DNA of 64,000 nt from NCBI GenBank assembly GCA_027489355.1, contig JAIXZY010000035.1:81773-145772 (forward strand), written 5' to 3'. The position numbers were made by a program, and so were the translations under genes. The notes below the pieces were generated by a model. The model had not been told where the DNA came from. It ran no database searches and worked only from the letters and a program-made list of their open reading frames with translations. Numbering within the stretch: the stretch's first letter is position 1; each line of letters begins with the position of its first letter. This document shows, piece after piece, positions 40,353 to 51,268 of this stretch. The DNA comes from Paracoccaceae bacterium (GTDB lineage Bacteria > Pseudomonadota > Alphaproteobacteria > Rhodobacterales > Rhodobacteraceae).

Positions 40353-41671
40353 CCTCCCGGCTGCGGCCAGCGCGGGTGCAGGTCGTCGATGACGACCCGG
40401 TGGCGGTGCGCAGCCCCGTGCCCCAGCAGATGCGGGTGGTCGGGTGCCAGTTCCGGGTGGTTATGCTCAAGCGTCTCCGGGTCACGGTCGGGCCAGAGCA
40501 GCAAGGTTACCGCCAGCGCGACGGCGCCCAGTCCGGCCAGCACCGGCGCCACCGCCGACAGGCCAAGCCCCGCGCCCAGCCAGCCTGCCAGAGGGTAGGT
40601 GACCAGCCAGCAGGCATGGCTTAAAGCAAACTGCGCAGCAAAGAGCGCCGGGCGGTCGCCCTCTTCTGCCGAGCGGTTGAGGATGCGGCCGATGGGCGTC
40701 TGGGTCAGCGAGAAACCGAATCCCGCAAGCACCCACGCGGCGATCAGCCCGGCCAGACCGCCGACCAGCGGCACGGCGGCCACAGCGGCGACCATCATCC
40801 CGGCACCGGACAGCATGAGCGGCCGATCCTCCAACCGCCGCAGCAACCGGGGCAAGAGCAGCGCCGCCAGGATCGATCCGCCGCCAAACGCTGCAAAGGC
40901 CAGCGCCACCTGCGGCGCGCCCAGGTCCAGGCGAGTTTCAACCAGCACCACCGTGTTGACATAGACCATGGCCCCGGCCGCCGCGACGCCAGCCTCCAGC
41001 GCCAGAAGCCCGCGCAGGCGGGGGGTGCGGGCATAGATGCGCAGACCGCGTGTCGCGTCGGCCAGGAATGGTTCGGGCCGCGCAGCCTTCCGAGCGGGCA
41101 GGCGCGAGGTCCCGACAAGCGTCGCCGACAGCAGGAACCCCACGACCGTTCCGGCAAAGAGGACGGGGAAGGACACCACCGTCAGCAGGGCCGCGGCGAT
41201 CAGGGGCGAGGCGATCTGCTCCAGGTCCTCGGCCAGGCGCATCAGGGACAACGCCTGGGTGTAGTCGTCTTCCCGCGGCAGGATCTCGGGGATCGTAGCC
41301 TGGAACGCCGGGGTGAACCCGGCGGAGGCCGCCTGAAGAAGGAAGATCAGCACAAAGACCTGCCAGACCTCGCCCACGAAGGGCAGTGCCAGCACCACGA
41401 CGGCGCGGATCAGGTCAAGCGCCACCAGGAAGGCCCGCCGCGGCAGGCGCGCGGCCAATGCGGCGGCAACGGGGGCCAGCGTGACATAGGCCACCATCTT
41501 GATCGCCAGCGCGGTGCCAAGGACGGCGCCCGCAGCCTCGCCCGCAAGGTCATAGGCCAGCAGACCTAGCGCCACCGTCGCCAGACCTGTCCCGGTCAGC
41601 GCAACCGCCTGTGCTGCAAACAGACGGCGGAAAGTGGGATGGGACAGGGGCGCAAACATGGCCGGGGTCAT
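40349..41671 (-). CDS. MFS transporter, EntS/YfiS-like exporter
   Basis: 440 residues, about twelve helices; opens with FAPLSHPTFRRLFAAQAVAL, as in the MFS_3/enterobactin-exporter group. The C-terminus has a His/Glu/Pro-rich tail (LEHNHPELAPDHPHLLGHGA, about 410-430), a possible metal-binding end not usual for the group. I chose the ATG at 41671; the ATG at 41659 is about equally good. Monocistronic. Substrate unknown; the histidine tail suggests metals or metal chelates. Confidence 0.75.
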   Translation of the reverse strand: MTPAMFAPLSHPTFRRLFAAQAVALTGTGLATVALGLLAYDLAGEAAGAVLGTALAIKMVAYVTLAPVAAALAARLPRRAFLVALDLIRAVVVLALPFVGEVWQVFVLIFLLQAASAGFTPAFQATIPEILPREDDYTQALSLMRLAEDLEQIASPLIAAALLTVVSFPVLFAGTVVGFLLSATLVGTSRLPARKAARPEPFLADATRGLRIYARTPRLRGLLALEAGVAAAGAMVYVNTVVLVETRLDLGAPQVALAFAAFGGGSILAALLLPRLLRRLEDRPLMLSGAGMMVAAVAAVPLVGGLAGLIAAWVLAGFGFSLTQTPIGRILNRSAEEGDRPALFAAQFALSHACWLVTYPLAGWLGAGLGLSAVAPVLAGLGAVALAVTLLLWPDRDPETLEHNHPELAPDHPHLLGHGAAHRHRVVIDDLHPRWPQPGG

Positions 41672-41716
41672 AGGGAAGCCAAGGCCCGACACTTGGCCGG
41701 GCCCTGGCGTCCCGGC

Positions 41717-42322
41717 TCAGGCCCAGGGACGCAGGGCGGCGTTCTTCGCTTCGAAGCTGTCGATGGCCGAAGCCTTTTCCAGCGTCAGGCCGATGTCGTC
41801 GAGACCGTTCAGCAGGCAATGCTTCTTGAACGCATCCACCTCGAACTTGAACGAGGTGCCATCCGAGGCCGTCACGGTCTGGCTTTCCAGGTCCACCGTG
41901 ATGCGCGCGTTGGCACCCTTGCGGGCGTCGTCCATCAGGTGATCTACCGCCTCTTGCGGCAGGACGACGGGCAGGATGCCGTTCTTGAAGCAGTTGTTGA
42001 AGAAGATGTCCGCGAAAGACGTCGAGATCACGCAGCGGATCCCGAAGTCCAGAAGCGCCCAGGGTGCATGCTCACGCGACGAGCCGCAGCCGAAGTTGTC
42101 ACCGGCCACGATGATCTGCGCGTTGCGGTAGGCGGGCTGGTTCAGTACGAAGTCGGGGATCTCCTTCCCGTCCTGGGTGTAGCGCATCTCGTCGAACAGG
42201 TTCTTGCCCAGGCCCGACCGCTGGATGGTCTTCAGGAACTGCTTGGGGATGATCATGTCGGTGTCGATGTTGACCAGCGGCATGGGTGCCGCAACGCCGG
42301 TGAGGGTGGTGAATTTGTCCAT
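41717..42322 (-). CDS. leuD: 3-Isopropylmalate dehydratase small subunit
   Basis: 201 residues, standard length. [20 protein letters not shown] at the start and [17 protein letters not shown] in the middle are the swivel-domain hallmarks. With LeuC it isomerises 2- to 3-isopropylmalate in leucine synthesis. It is 17 bases downstream of a glycosyltransferase gene that lies between leuC and leuD, so all three are probably transcribed together. Confidence 0.95.
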   Translation of the reverse strand: MDKFTTLTGVAAPMPLVNIDTDMIIPKQFLKTIQRSGLGKNLFDEMRYTQDGKEIPDFVLNQPAYRNAQIIVAGDNFGCGSSREHAPWALLDFGIRCVISTSFADIFFNNCFKNGILPVVLPQEAVDHLMDDARKGANARITVDLESQTVTASDGTSFKFEVDAFKKHCLLNGLDDIGLTLEKASAIDSFEAKNAALRPWA

Positions 42323-42339
42323 GATGGTCTGCCTTCGGA

Positions 42340-43664
42340 TCAGGAAAGTTTGATGGGTTCGGGGCGGGTCGGGCGGCGACCCAGGACCCAGTCGTAGATG
42401 GTGGCGATCTGCTCGGCCCGGCGGGGCCAGGTGAAGAGGTCGGTGACGCGTTTGCGCGCGGCCTGCCCCATGCGGGCAGTCTGCGCGGGGTCGGCGGCCA
42501 ACCGTTCCAGGGCGGCGCGGAGGGCGGCGGTGATGCCTGCGCGGTCGGTCAGCGGGACCTTGATCCCGACCTCGGGCGTGACCAGGTCGGCCGGGCCGCC
42601 GTAGTCGACCACAAGCGGCGCAAGGCCCAGCGCCATGCCCTCCAGCACCGCCCCCCCGCCGAACTCGCGGATCGAGGGGAAGGCCAGCACATGGCAGCGC
42701 GCGGCGACGTCCTGCACCTGTTCATGCTTCAGCCAGCCGTGGAAGGTGATGCCCGCAAGGCCCTTGGCCTGGTCCTTCAGCGCCGGGGTCAGGGGGCCGT
42801 CGCCGACCAGGTGCAGCTCCAGCTTTCCGGCCTCGACCAGAGGCCGCGCGGCCTCGATAAGCATGGACAGGCCCTTCAGTGGCACGAAGCGGCCGATGAA
42901 GCAGGCCTTCAGGATGCCGGGCTCGGGCTTGGCTTCCCGGAAGAAGCGTGTCGGGTCGATGGCGTTTTCCGGCAGGTATATGCAGCGGTCGGCAAGCGCA
43001 GCGGGGATGTCCCGGCGGGTGAACTTCGAGGCGTAGAGGATTGCGTTGCAAGCCTGCAGCATCTTGGCGCGGCCGGGGAAAACCTTCAGAAGTCCCCGGA
43101 AGCGCGAGAGCCACTCGCCCTCCTGCTTCTGTTCCGCTTCGAACCCCTTGGGCCACGGCACGCCACCGTTCAGGGGACCCAGGACAAAGGGGACACCGGC
43201 CTTGCGGCATTTCCCGGCGAGTGAGCCTGTGGCGGCGGGCGACAACGGCGTGATCCGGTGGACGACGTCATAGTCGCCGCGCCGGATCGCCGCGCCGAAC
43301 TTCTGCCAGACTTTGCGTTCGAACCAAGGGTAGGTCAAGCTGGCGACCGCCTGCACGATGGTCCAACCCCGGCTTTCGCCCATCCGCAGGACCTGCGACA
43401 GCTTCCAGGCGGGGGCGGCTATGGCCTCGGTGTCGATGGCGGTGAAGTCCGTCCCCTCGACCCAGCCCTTGCGCAGGATCGCGTCGCGGTTGCGGATCTG
43501 CGTGACGAGGTGAACATCGGCCACCCCGCGCAGTGCCTCGGTCAGGGACCAGCCGATCAGGGGGACGCTGACCCATTCCGGGTTCGCGGCCTCGGCAATA
43601 ACCAGTACGCGGGGCCGACGCGCGGCCCCGCGGGTGGCGGCATCCGGGGATGCCGCATCCGTCA

Positions 43665-43665
<1 letters not shown>
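42340..43665 (-). CDS. Glycosyltransferase family 4 (GT-B fold), inserted between leuC and leuD
   Basis: 441 residues. C-terminal donor-binding half: [29 protein letters not shown], then [20 protein letters not shown] with the E-x7-E motif of retaining GT4 enzymes (variant EFGGGAVLE). The N-terminal 20 residues are extra and proline/alanine-rich. It probably transfers a sugar from a nucleotide donor to a surface glycan. Its start overlaps the leuC stop codon by one base (TGATG), so it is translated with leuC. Biological link to leucine synthesis not obvious. Confidence 0.8.
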
Positions 43666-45080
<1,415 letters not shown>

Positions 45081-45138
45081 GGCTCTCACCTGTTCGTTGG
45101 GATGGCGGTGGGAAAGGGTCGACGGGCCGGGCGCGCGG

Positions 45139-45231
45139 TCAGGCGCGGGCAAGGACGTTGCGGGTCATGCCGAAGAAGCGGGCGGGAAGCCGCGCATGAT
45201 CGGCGATGTTGAAGTAGATGAACCCGTGCAT
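45139..45231 (-). CDS. Possible 30-residue protein or leader peptide upstream of leuC
   Basis: An ATG frame of 30 codons that begins [20 protein letters not shown] and ends with an Arg-Ala tail. 26 of 30 third positions are G or C, mostly C, as in real genes of this genome, and the sequence has a natural amino-acid mix, not a shadow-frame look. It has no leucine run, so classic leucine attenuation is not indicated, and no good ribosome binding site (GCCCCC before the ATG). It could be a small protein, a leader, or the fossil of a longer gene. Confidence 0.4.
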   Translation of the reverse strand: MHGFIYFNIADHARLPARFFGMTRNVLARA

Positions 45232-45297
45232 GGGGGCGATATACGCTCGAAACGGCCGTCAGGCAAGCTAGGTCCCTTGCTGCAAAGGGGTTTCGAC

Positions 45298-45882
45298 ATG
45301 CTGAAACGGATCATTCTTGCGTTGGGGGTGGCGATGGCGACGGGCGCAGGGGCCGAGGAGACCCACAAGGGCTATGAGATGCCGCCCTGCACGGTCGAAT
45401 GGCAGGACGGAACGCGAGAGATTCGCGCCTACGGCCCGCATCTTCTGGCCGAGGTGACGGTCTCGGGCAGCCGGTCCGCCGCGATCCAGACGGGGTTTCG
45501 GGTCCTTGCGGGCTACATCTTTGGCGGCAATGCCACGGGCGAGAAGATCGCGATGACCGTGCCAGTGGCGCAGACGCCGGAACCCGGGGGCGAGATCTGG
45601 GTGATCAGCTTCATGATGCCTGCGCGCTACACGACCGAGACGCTCCCCGCGCCCCGGACTGACTCGATCCGCTTCGTGCAGGCCGGCCCGTCGCGGCAGC
45701 TGGTCGAGCGGTTCTCCGGGATCCCCGGCACCGACAACCTCGCCCACCGGGCCGAGGCGCTGCGGACCTGGGCGCAGGCGAATGACTACAAGATCGTCGC
45801 AGGCCCGCACTACTACTTCTACGACGCGCCGATGACGCTTCCCTGGAAGCGGCGGAACGAGGTGGCGTTTACGATCCGTTGA
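45298..45882 (+). CDS. SOUL-family heme-binding protein, exported
   Basis: 194 residues with a signal peptide (MLKRIILALGVAMATGAGA). The mature part has EMPPCTVEWQDGTREIRAYG, RVLAGYIFGGN, the KIAMTVPV signature and the C-terminal FTIR end of the SOUL/HBP domain. Binds heme or acts as periplasmic carrier; function in bacteria unknown. The ATG at 45298 lies 14 bases after AAAGGGG, a long spacing but the only start with a signal peptide. Head to head with leuC. Confidence 0.85.
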   Translation: MLKRIILALGVAMATGAGAEETHKGYEMPPCTVEWQDGTREIRAYGPHLLAEVTVSGSRSAAIQTGFRVLAGYIFGGNATGEKIAMTVPVAQTPEPGGEIWVISFMMPARYTTETLPAPRTDSIRFVQAGPSRQLVERFSGIPGTDNLAHRAEALRTWAQANDYKIVAGPHYYFYDAPMTLPWKRRNEVAFTIR

Positions 45883-46686
45883 ATGGACGTCGATTGGTTC
45901 TCTGACCTGACCGGCCTGACCTACGACCGGGAGGACGTGGTGCGTGCGGGCATCCGTCTTGACGGTGAGGTGATGACCTGCCTTCCGAATGGCCGGCGCA
46001 TGGTGGCCGGGCGGCTTCTGACGGCCGCGCTGAGCGAACTGCCTTCGCCCCCCACCGGACCCGACCAAATCAGCGTGACCGAGATCGTCGCCGATGTCCG
46101 GAAGCTCCATGCCGATCCCGGCAACGCCGGGGCGGTGTTCCAGGTCGCTTCGCAGTTCAATCTGCTTGAGATGATCGGCCCAGACGTCCCGCCCGAAGCC
46201 GGGATTTCCCGCTATGCGTCCGACCCGACCCAAGGACCGGCCTGCGCGATGGCCTGTGCGGCAGGAACCATCTTCCGCGCTTATTTCGTGCCGGTAGGGG
46301 GTGCAAGCGGCCTGCCCGTCTCTTGCGAATAGGCCTCCAGCAGGGAACGCAAGTCACCCTGCCCGGCGCGGGGCATCTTGTTCACCAGGTCTACGCCTCG
46401 GCCCTGCCGTGGCCTATTCCACTACCCCCCTGCCGATTGGGAGCCTTTCGCCCGTCTCGTCCTTGACGCGTCCTACCGGGCCACCCTGGCCGCCGCCCTT
46501 GCCCTTGGTGCCCGTACCGTGTTCCTTACCCGGCTTGGGGGCGGCGCCTTCCGCAATCCGGCCCGTTGGATCACCGACGCAATCGCCAAGGCAGTCGATG
46601 CCTACCGTGCCGCGCCTCTGGACGTCAGGATCGTCAGCCGTGGACACGCGAACACGGACAACCGGGGCCTCGTCCGGTCGCCCTGA
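45883..46686 (+). pseudogene. Decayed gene of a macro-domain-like hypothetical protein
   Basis: The ATG follows the SOUL stop codon with no gap. Frame 1 runs 149 codons: WFSDLTGL, then HADPGNAGAVFQVASQFNLL, GPACAMACAAGTIFRAYFVP and a stop at 46332. The end of the protein (WEPFARLVLDASYRATL, then RTVFLTRLGGGAFRNPARWI) reappears in the same frame from 46378, while a small piece between (VHQVYASALP, VAYS) is split over the other two frames. It fits one gene of roughly 300 codons with an internal deletion and at least two single-base losses. Similar full-length proteins are, from memory, common uncharacterised proteins of Rhodobacteraceae. Confidence 0.6.
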
Positions 46687-46817
46687 CCAGCGGCAAGTCC
46701 CCGCGCTCCTACGTCCGTCCAGGCAGCGGCAGAAGGCATGACCCCTCCTTCCGCAAAGAAGGGGCCGCAAAACCGCCCCTTTCCCCTGCGGGACGGCGGT
46801 GATAGCCAGCGCGCGTC

Positions 46818-47687
46818 ATGACCTCCTCGCGCAATCCGACCCTTGGCATCTGGCTGATGGTGGCCGCCGTCGCCACCTTCGCGGCGCAGGACGCCTTCGC
46901 CAAGCACCTGGCGACGACCTACTCGACCCTGATGGTCATCATGATCCGCTACTGGGTCTTCGCCGGCTTCGTCACCATTCTGGCTCTGCGCCGGCCAGAG
47001 GGATTCCGCGCGGCGGTGCGGTCGACACGACTTCCGGCGCACCTGGTGCGCTCGGTCCTGCTGGTCAGCGAAATCTGCCTGATCGTCTGGGGCTATACCC
47101 AGATCGGCCTGATCAACAGCCTCGCCGTCTTCTCGGTCTGCCCTCTGCTGATCGTCGCGCTGTCCGGCCCGATTCTGGGCGAAAGGATCAGCTGGCAACG
47201 CTGGGCCGCCGTCGCGGCCGGCCTTGTCGGCGTCCTGATCATCCTCCGGCCTGGAATGGGCGTCTTTTCCTGGGCGGCGATCCTGCCGCTGGCGGCCGCC
47301 CTCATGTTCGCGGTCTACTCGGTGCTTACCCGTTTGACGACACGTGCCGAGCCGACCTTCCCGGCCTTCTTCTGGCCCGGAGTCATCGGGGCCGTCCTGA
47401 TGACAGCCATCGGCCTGCCTTCGCTGAAACCGATGCTGCCGCAGGACATGGGTTTCCTGGCCACTTACGTCGGCCTGTCGATCCTGTCGCACTGGCTGCT
47501 TCTTAAGTGCTACGAGCAGGTCGAGGCCAGCCGCGTGCAACCCTATTCCTACCTGCAACTGGTCTTCGTCACCGGCATCGGCATGGCAGTCTATGGCGAG
47601 GTGCTGGAGCTTCCCGTGGCCATCGGTAGCGCGATCGTCGTTGCCGCCGGCCTTTACGCCCTGTCACTGGAGCGCAAACCCGGATGA
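46818..47687 (+). CDS. EamA-family (DMT) transporter, first of a tandem pair
   Basis: 289 residues with about ten helices; begins NPTLGIWLMVAAVATFAAQD and ends with a short basic tail. Overlaps the next gene, a paralogue, by ATGA. The pair may work as a heterodimer or have separate substrates. No ligand can be inferred. Confidence 0.8.
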   Translation: MTSSRNPTLGIWLMVAAVATFAAQDAFAKHLATTYSTLMVIMIRYWVFAGFVTILALRRPEGFRAAVRSTRLPAHLVRSVLLVSEICLIVWGYTQIGLINSLAVFSVCPLLIVALSGPILGERISWQRWAAVAAGLVGVLIILRPGMGVFSWAAILPLAAALMFAVYSVLTRLTTRAEPTFPAFFWPGVIGAVLMTAIGLPSLKPMLPQDMGFLATYVGLSILSHWLLLKCYEQVEASRVQPYSYLQLVFVTGIGMAVYGEVLELPVAIGSAIVVAAGLYALSLERKPG

Positions 47688-48574
47688 CGACGCCCCAGAA
47701 CACGAAGCTGGGCATCTGGCTGATGATCGCGACGACCGTGGTCTTCGCGACGCAGGACGGGATCTCGCGGCACCTGGGGTCGAACTACCCGGTGACGATG
47801 GTGGTCATGGTCCGCTTCTGGGCCTTTGGCCTGTTTGTCATCCTGCTGGCCGCCCGGTCCGAAGGCGGACTGCGGGCCGCGGCGAAATCGGCGTTTCCCT
47901 TGGTTCAGCTGGCGCGCGGGCTGATCCTGGTGGCCGAGATCGCGGTGATGCTGGTCGGCTTCGTCAAGCTTGGCCTGATCGAGGCGCATGCGGTCTTCAC
48001 CTGCTATCCGCTGCTCGTCGCCGCGCTGTCAGGCCCCATCCTGGGTGAGAAGGTGGGCTGGCGGCGCTGGTTGGCGATCCTTGTGGGCTTCGTCGGCGTC
48101 CTTATCATCCTTGAACCCGGCTTCGGCGTCTTCAGCCCCTGGGCGCTGGTCCCGCTTCTGGCGGCGGCGATGTTCGCGGTCTACGGCCTTCTGACCCGCT
48201 ACGTCGCCCGCAAGGACAGCGCCGCGGTCAGCTTCTTCTACACCGGCCTCGTGGGTGCCGTCGCAATGACGCCCTTCGGGCTGGCGCACTGGGTCTGGAT
48301 GACGCCCGGCGACTGGGCCTGGATGGCCGTCCTCTGCTGTACGGCTGCCGGAAGCCACTGGCTGCTGATCAAGTCCTACGCGGTGGCCGAAGCCTCGGCG
48401 ATCCAGCCCTTCGCCTATCTCCAGATCGTCTGGGCCAGCGCCATCGGGCTGTACCTCTTCGGCGAGACCCTGCGGGTCAACGTCGCCATCGGCGCGGGGA
48501 TCGTGGTCGCGGCGGGAATCTTCACCCTCTGGCGCCAGCGGGTACGAGAGAAGGCTGCCCTGCGGCAGGCGTGA
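47684..48574 (+). CDS. EamA-family (DMT) transporter, second of a tandem pair
   Basis: 296 residues; NTKLGIWLMIATTVVFATQD at the start mirrors the first copy, and the two align over the whole length, so this is a tandem duplication that has diverged considerably. Translationally coupled to the first. Ends 59 bases before gpmI. Confidence 0.8.
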   Translation: MTTPQNTKLGIWLMIATTVVFATQDGISRHLGSNYPVTMVVMVRFWAFGLFVILLAARSEGGLRAAAKSAFPLVQLARGLILVAEIAVMLVGFVKLGLIEAHAVFTCYPLLVAALSGPILGEKVGWRRWLAILVGFVGVLIILEPGFGVFSPWALVPLLAAAMFAVYGLLTRYVARKDSAAVSFFYTGLVGAVAMTPFGLAHWVWMTPGDWAWMAVLCCTAAGSHWLLIKSYAVAEASAIQPFAYLQIVWASAIGLYLFGETLRVNVAIGAGIVVAAGIFTLWRQRVREKAALRQA

Positions 48575-48617
48575 CGGTTGCCCCGGCACCGGCCAAGGCG
48601 TAAAACCCCGGCAACCG
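48575..48617 (+). promoter_or_regulatory. Hairpin in the leader of gpmI
   Basis: CGGTTGCC at 48575-48582 and GGCAACCG at 48610-48617 form a perfect 8-bp outer stem around a GC-rich interior, directly after the EamA stop codon and 16 bases before the gpmI start. It could be a terminator without T-run or a leader element. Confidence 0.3.
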
Positions 48618-48633
48618 AAGAAGGAGCCAGCCG

Positions 48634-50151
48634 ATGCCCGCCCCGAAACCCGTCGTCCTGTGCATCCTCGACGGCTGGGGCATCGGCCCGAACCCGGAGA
48701 CTTCGGCCCCGGCGCAGGCGCATGTGCCGACCTTCAACCAGCTCTGGGCCACCTGCCCCCATGCAACTCTCACGACTTTCGGCCCGGACGTGGGCCTGCC
48801 GACCGGGCAGATGGGCAATTCCGAGGTCGGGCACACCAACATCGGCGCGGGCCGCGTCGTGGCGATGGACCTCGGCGCGATCGACCTGGCGGTCGAGGAC
48901 GGAAGCTTCGCGAAGAACCCCGCGATCCTGGACTTTGCGGCCAAGGTGAAGGCCGCGGGAGGGGTCGCGCATCTGATGGGAGTCGTCTCGGACGGCGGGG
49001 TGCATGGGCATGTGAACCACGTCCTGGCCGCCTGCCGGGCGATAACCGCACTGGGCGTCCCCGTGGCGCTGCACGCCGTGACCGACGGCCGCGACGTCGC
49101 CCCCTCTTCGGCGGCAGGCTATGTCGAGGCGCTGGTGAAGCGCCTGCCCTATGGCGCCAGCATCGCCACGGTGACGGGGCGCTACTGGGCGATGGACCGC
49201 GACAATCGGTGGGAGCGCGTCTCCCGCGCGTTCGACGCGATGGTCCATGCGAAGGGCGAAACCGCGCCCGACCCGTTGACGGCCATCTCGAACAGCTATG
49301 GCAAGGGCGAGACGGATGAATTCCTCGCCCCCACGGTGATCGACGGCTATCACGGCGCGAAGGACGGCGACGGCGTCTTTTGCCTGAACTTCCGCGCCGA
49401 CCGCGCGCGCGAGATCCTCGCGGCCATCGGAGCGCCAGACTTTGCCAGCTTCGACACCGGGCCTCGGCCCAGGTGGTCGTCCCTGCTGGGCATGGTGGAA
49501 TACTCCGACCTGCACAACGCCTACATGGCCACGGCCTTCCCCAAGCGCGTGCTGGTCAACACGCTGGGGGAATGGGTCGCCGCGCATGGGCTGACCCAGT
49601 TCCGTCTGGCAGAGACCGAGAAATATCCCCACGTCACCTTCTTCCTGAATGGCGGGCGCGAGCAGCCCTATCCTGGCGAGGATCGCGCGATGCCGCCCTC
49701 GCCCAAGGTGGCCACCTACGACTTGCAGCCGGAAATGAGCGCGGACCAGGTTTCGGACCGCTTTGTCGAGGCCATCGAAAAGGGTTACGACCTGATCGTC
49801 GTCAACTATGCCAACCCGGACATGGTCGGCCACACCGGCAGCCTTCCTGCCGCGATCAAGGCCTGCGAAGCGGTGGACCGCGGCCTGACCCGCGCGCTCG
49901 CCGCGCTTCAGGCGGTGGGCGGGGCGATGATCGTGACGGCCGACCACGGCAATTGCGACGTGATGGTCGACCCGGTGACCGGCGGACCGCATACCGCGCA
50001 CACGACGAACCCGGTCCCGGTGATCCTTGTGGGCGGCCCGGCGGGCGCGACCCTGCGCACGGGGCGGCTGGCCGACCTTGCCCCGACGCTTCTGCAACTG
50101 ATGGGCCTGCCGCTGCCGCCCGAGATGACCGGACAGACGCTCATCGCATGA
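48634..50151 (+). CDS. gpmI: 2,3-Bisphosphoglycerate-independent phosphoglycerate mutase
   Basis: 505 residues, standard length. VVLCILDGWGIG at the start and GNSEVGHTNIGAGR with the phosphorylated serine (GQMGNSEVGH) identify the Mn-dependent iPGM; DHGNCDVM near the end is the other metal site. Interconverts 3- and 2-phosphoglycerate. GAAGGAG 8 bases before the ATG. Stop overlaps the envC start (ATGA), a conserved arrangement in Rhodobacterales. Confidence 0.95.
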   Translation: MPAPKPVVLCILDGWGIGPNPETSAPAQAHVPTFNQLWATCPHATLTTFGPDVGLPTGQMGNSEVGHTNIGAGRVVAMDLGAIDLAVEDGSFAKNPAILDFAAKVKAAGGVAHLMGVVSDGGVHGHVNHVLAACRAITALGVPVALHAVTDGRDVAPSSAAGYVEALVKRLPYGASIATVTGRYWAMDRDNRWERVSRAFDAMVHAKGETAPDPLTAISNSYGKGETDEFLAPTVIDGYHGAKDGDGVFCLNFRADRAREILAAIGAPDFASFDTGPRPRWSSLLGMVEYSDLHNAYMATAFPKRVLVNTLGEWVAAHGLTQFRLAETEKYPHVTFFLNGGREQPYPGEDRAMPPSPKVATYDLQPEMSADQVSDRFVEAIEKGYDLIVVNYANPDMVGHTGSLPAAIKACEAVDRGLTRALAALQAVGGAMIVTADHGNCDVMVDPVTGGPHTAHTTNPVPVILVGGPAGATLRTGRLADLAPTLLQLMGLPLPPEMTGQTLIA

Positions 50152-51263
50152 TCCGTGCCGCCGCCCTACTGCTGCTGCTGGCCCTGCCTTTGCGGGCCGA
50201 GACCGTGGCCGAACAGGCGGCGAAGGCGGCGGCCGACCTCCAGACCGCCGTTGCGGCGCTGGAACAGGCGACCGAGGCGCGCGACCGCGTTGCTGCCCTG
50301 TCGCAGACCATCCGCGCCTATGAATCCGGCCTTGGCGCCCTGCGGGGCGCGCTGCGCCAGGCAGCCCTGCGCGAGGCGACCCTGACCCGGGCTTTCGACG
50401 CCAAGCGCGACGGGATCGGTCGGCTTCTGGGCGTCCTGGCGACGATGGAGGCAAACCCGGGTCCGCTTCTCCTGCTGCACCCCGAGGGCGCGGTCGGCAC
50501 CGCGCGATCCGGGATGATCCTGGCCGACGTCACCCCCGCGCTTCAGTCGCAGGCCCTGGCGCTGAAATCCGAGCTTCAGGAACTCGCCGACCTTCGCGCG
50601 CTGCAGCTGTCCGCCGGAGAGGTTCTGTCCAGGGGCCTTGCCACCGCGCAGGCCGCGCGGACCGAGCTGTCCAAGGCGATCTCGGACCGCAGCGACCTGC
50701 CCCGCCGCTTCACCGAGGACCCCGAGGTGCTGAAGGGCCTTCTCGACAGCGCCGACACGCTGGACGCCTTCGCCGCGGGCCTGTCCCCGGATGCCGAAGC
50801 CGATGCCTCCTTCGCCGCCAAGAAGGGGCACCTGCCGCTGCCGGTCCTTGGCACCCTGCTGCGTCGCCCGGGCGAGGCCGACGCCGCCGGGGTCCAGCGC
50901 CCCGGCGTGACGCTTGCGACCCAGCCGCTGGCCCTGGTCACCGCGCCCTGGCCGGCCACGATCCGCTACCGGGGACCGCTTCTGGACTACGGAAATGTGA
51001 TGATCCTTGAACCCGGCGACGGCTATCTTCTGGTGCTGGCCGGGATGGAAACCCTGTATGGCGAGGTGGGCGAGGTGGTGGCCGCCGGCTCTCCGCTCGG
51101 GCTGATGGGCGGGCCGGCAGGCGCCTCGGCCGAATTCACCGCGACGGCGGCAGATGGCTCTGGCGGGCGCGATACGGAAACGCTTTATATGGAACTCAGA
51201 CAGGGCGCTGCCCCGGTGGACCCGACGGAATGGTTCGCAGGCCTGGCCCGCACAGGAGACTGA
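50148..51263 (+). CDS. EnvC-like murein hydrolase activator with a degenerate LytM domain
   Basis: 371 residues: signal peptide (MIRAAALLLLLALPLRA), a long coiled-coil (about 20-215) and a C-terminal M23/LytM domain (about 230-365). The metal motifs are lost: HGDGY reads EPGDGY, the HxH near the end reads YMELRQG. So it should be an activator of an amidase, not an enzyme, like EnvC. Coupled to gpmI upstream and 5 bases before ctpA. Acts in the periplasm at cell separation. Confidence 0.8.
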   Translation: MIRAAALLLLLALPLRAETVAEQAAKAAADLQTAVAALEQATEARDRVAALSQTIRAYESGLGALRGALRQAALREATLTRAFDAKRDGIGRLLGVLATMEANPGPLLLLHPEGAVGTARSGMILADVTPALQSQALALKSELQELADLRALQLSAGEVLSRGLATAQAARTELSKAISDRSDLPRRFTEDPEVLKGLLDSADTLDAFAAGLSPDAEADASFAAKKGHLPLPVLGTLLRRPGEADAAGVQRPGVTLATQPLALVTAPWPATIRYRGPLLDYGNVMILEPGDGYLLVLAGMETLYGEVGEVVAAGSPLGLMGGPAGASAEFTATAADGSGGRDTETLYMELRQGAAPVDPTEWFAGLARTGD

Positions 51264-51268
51264 CGAGG

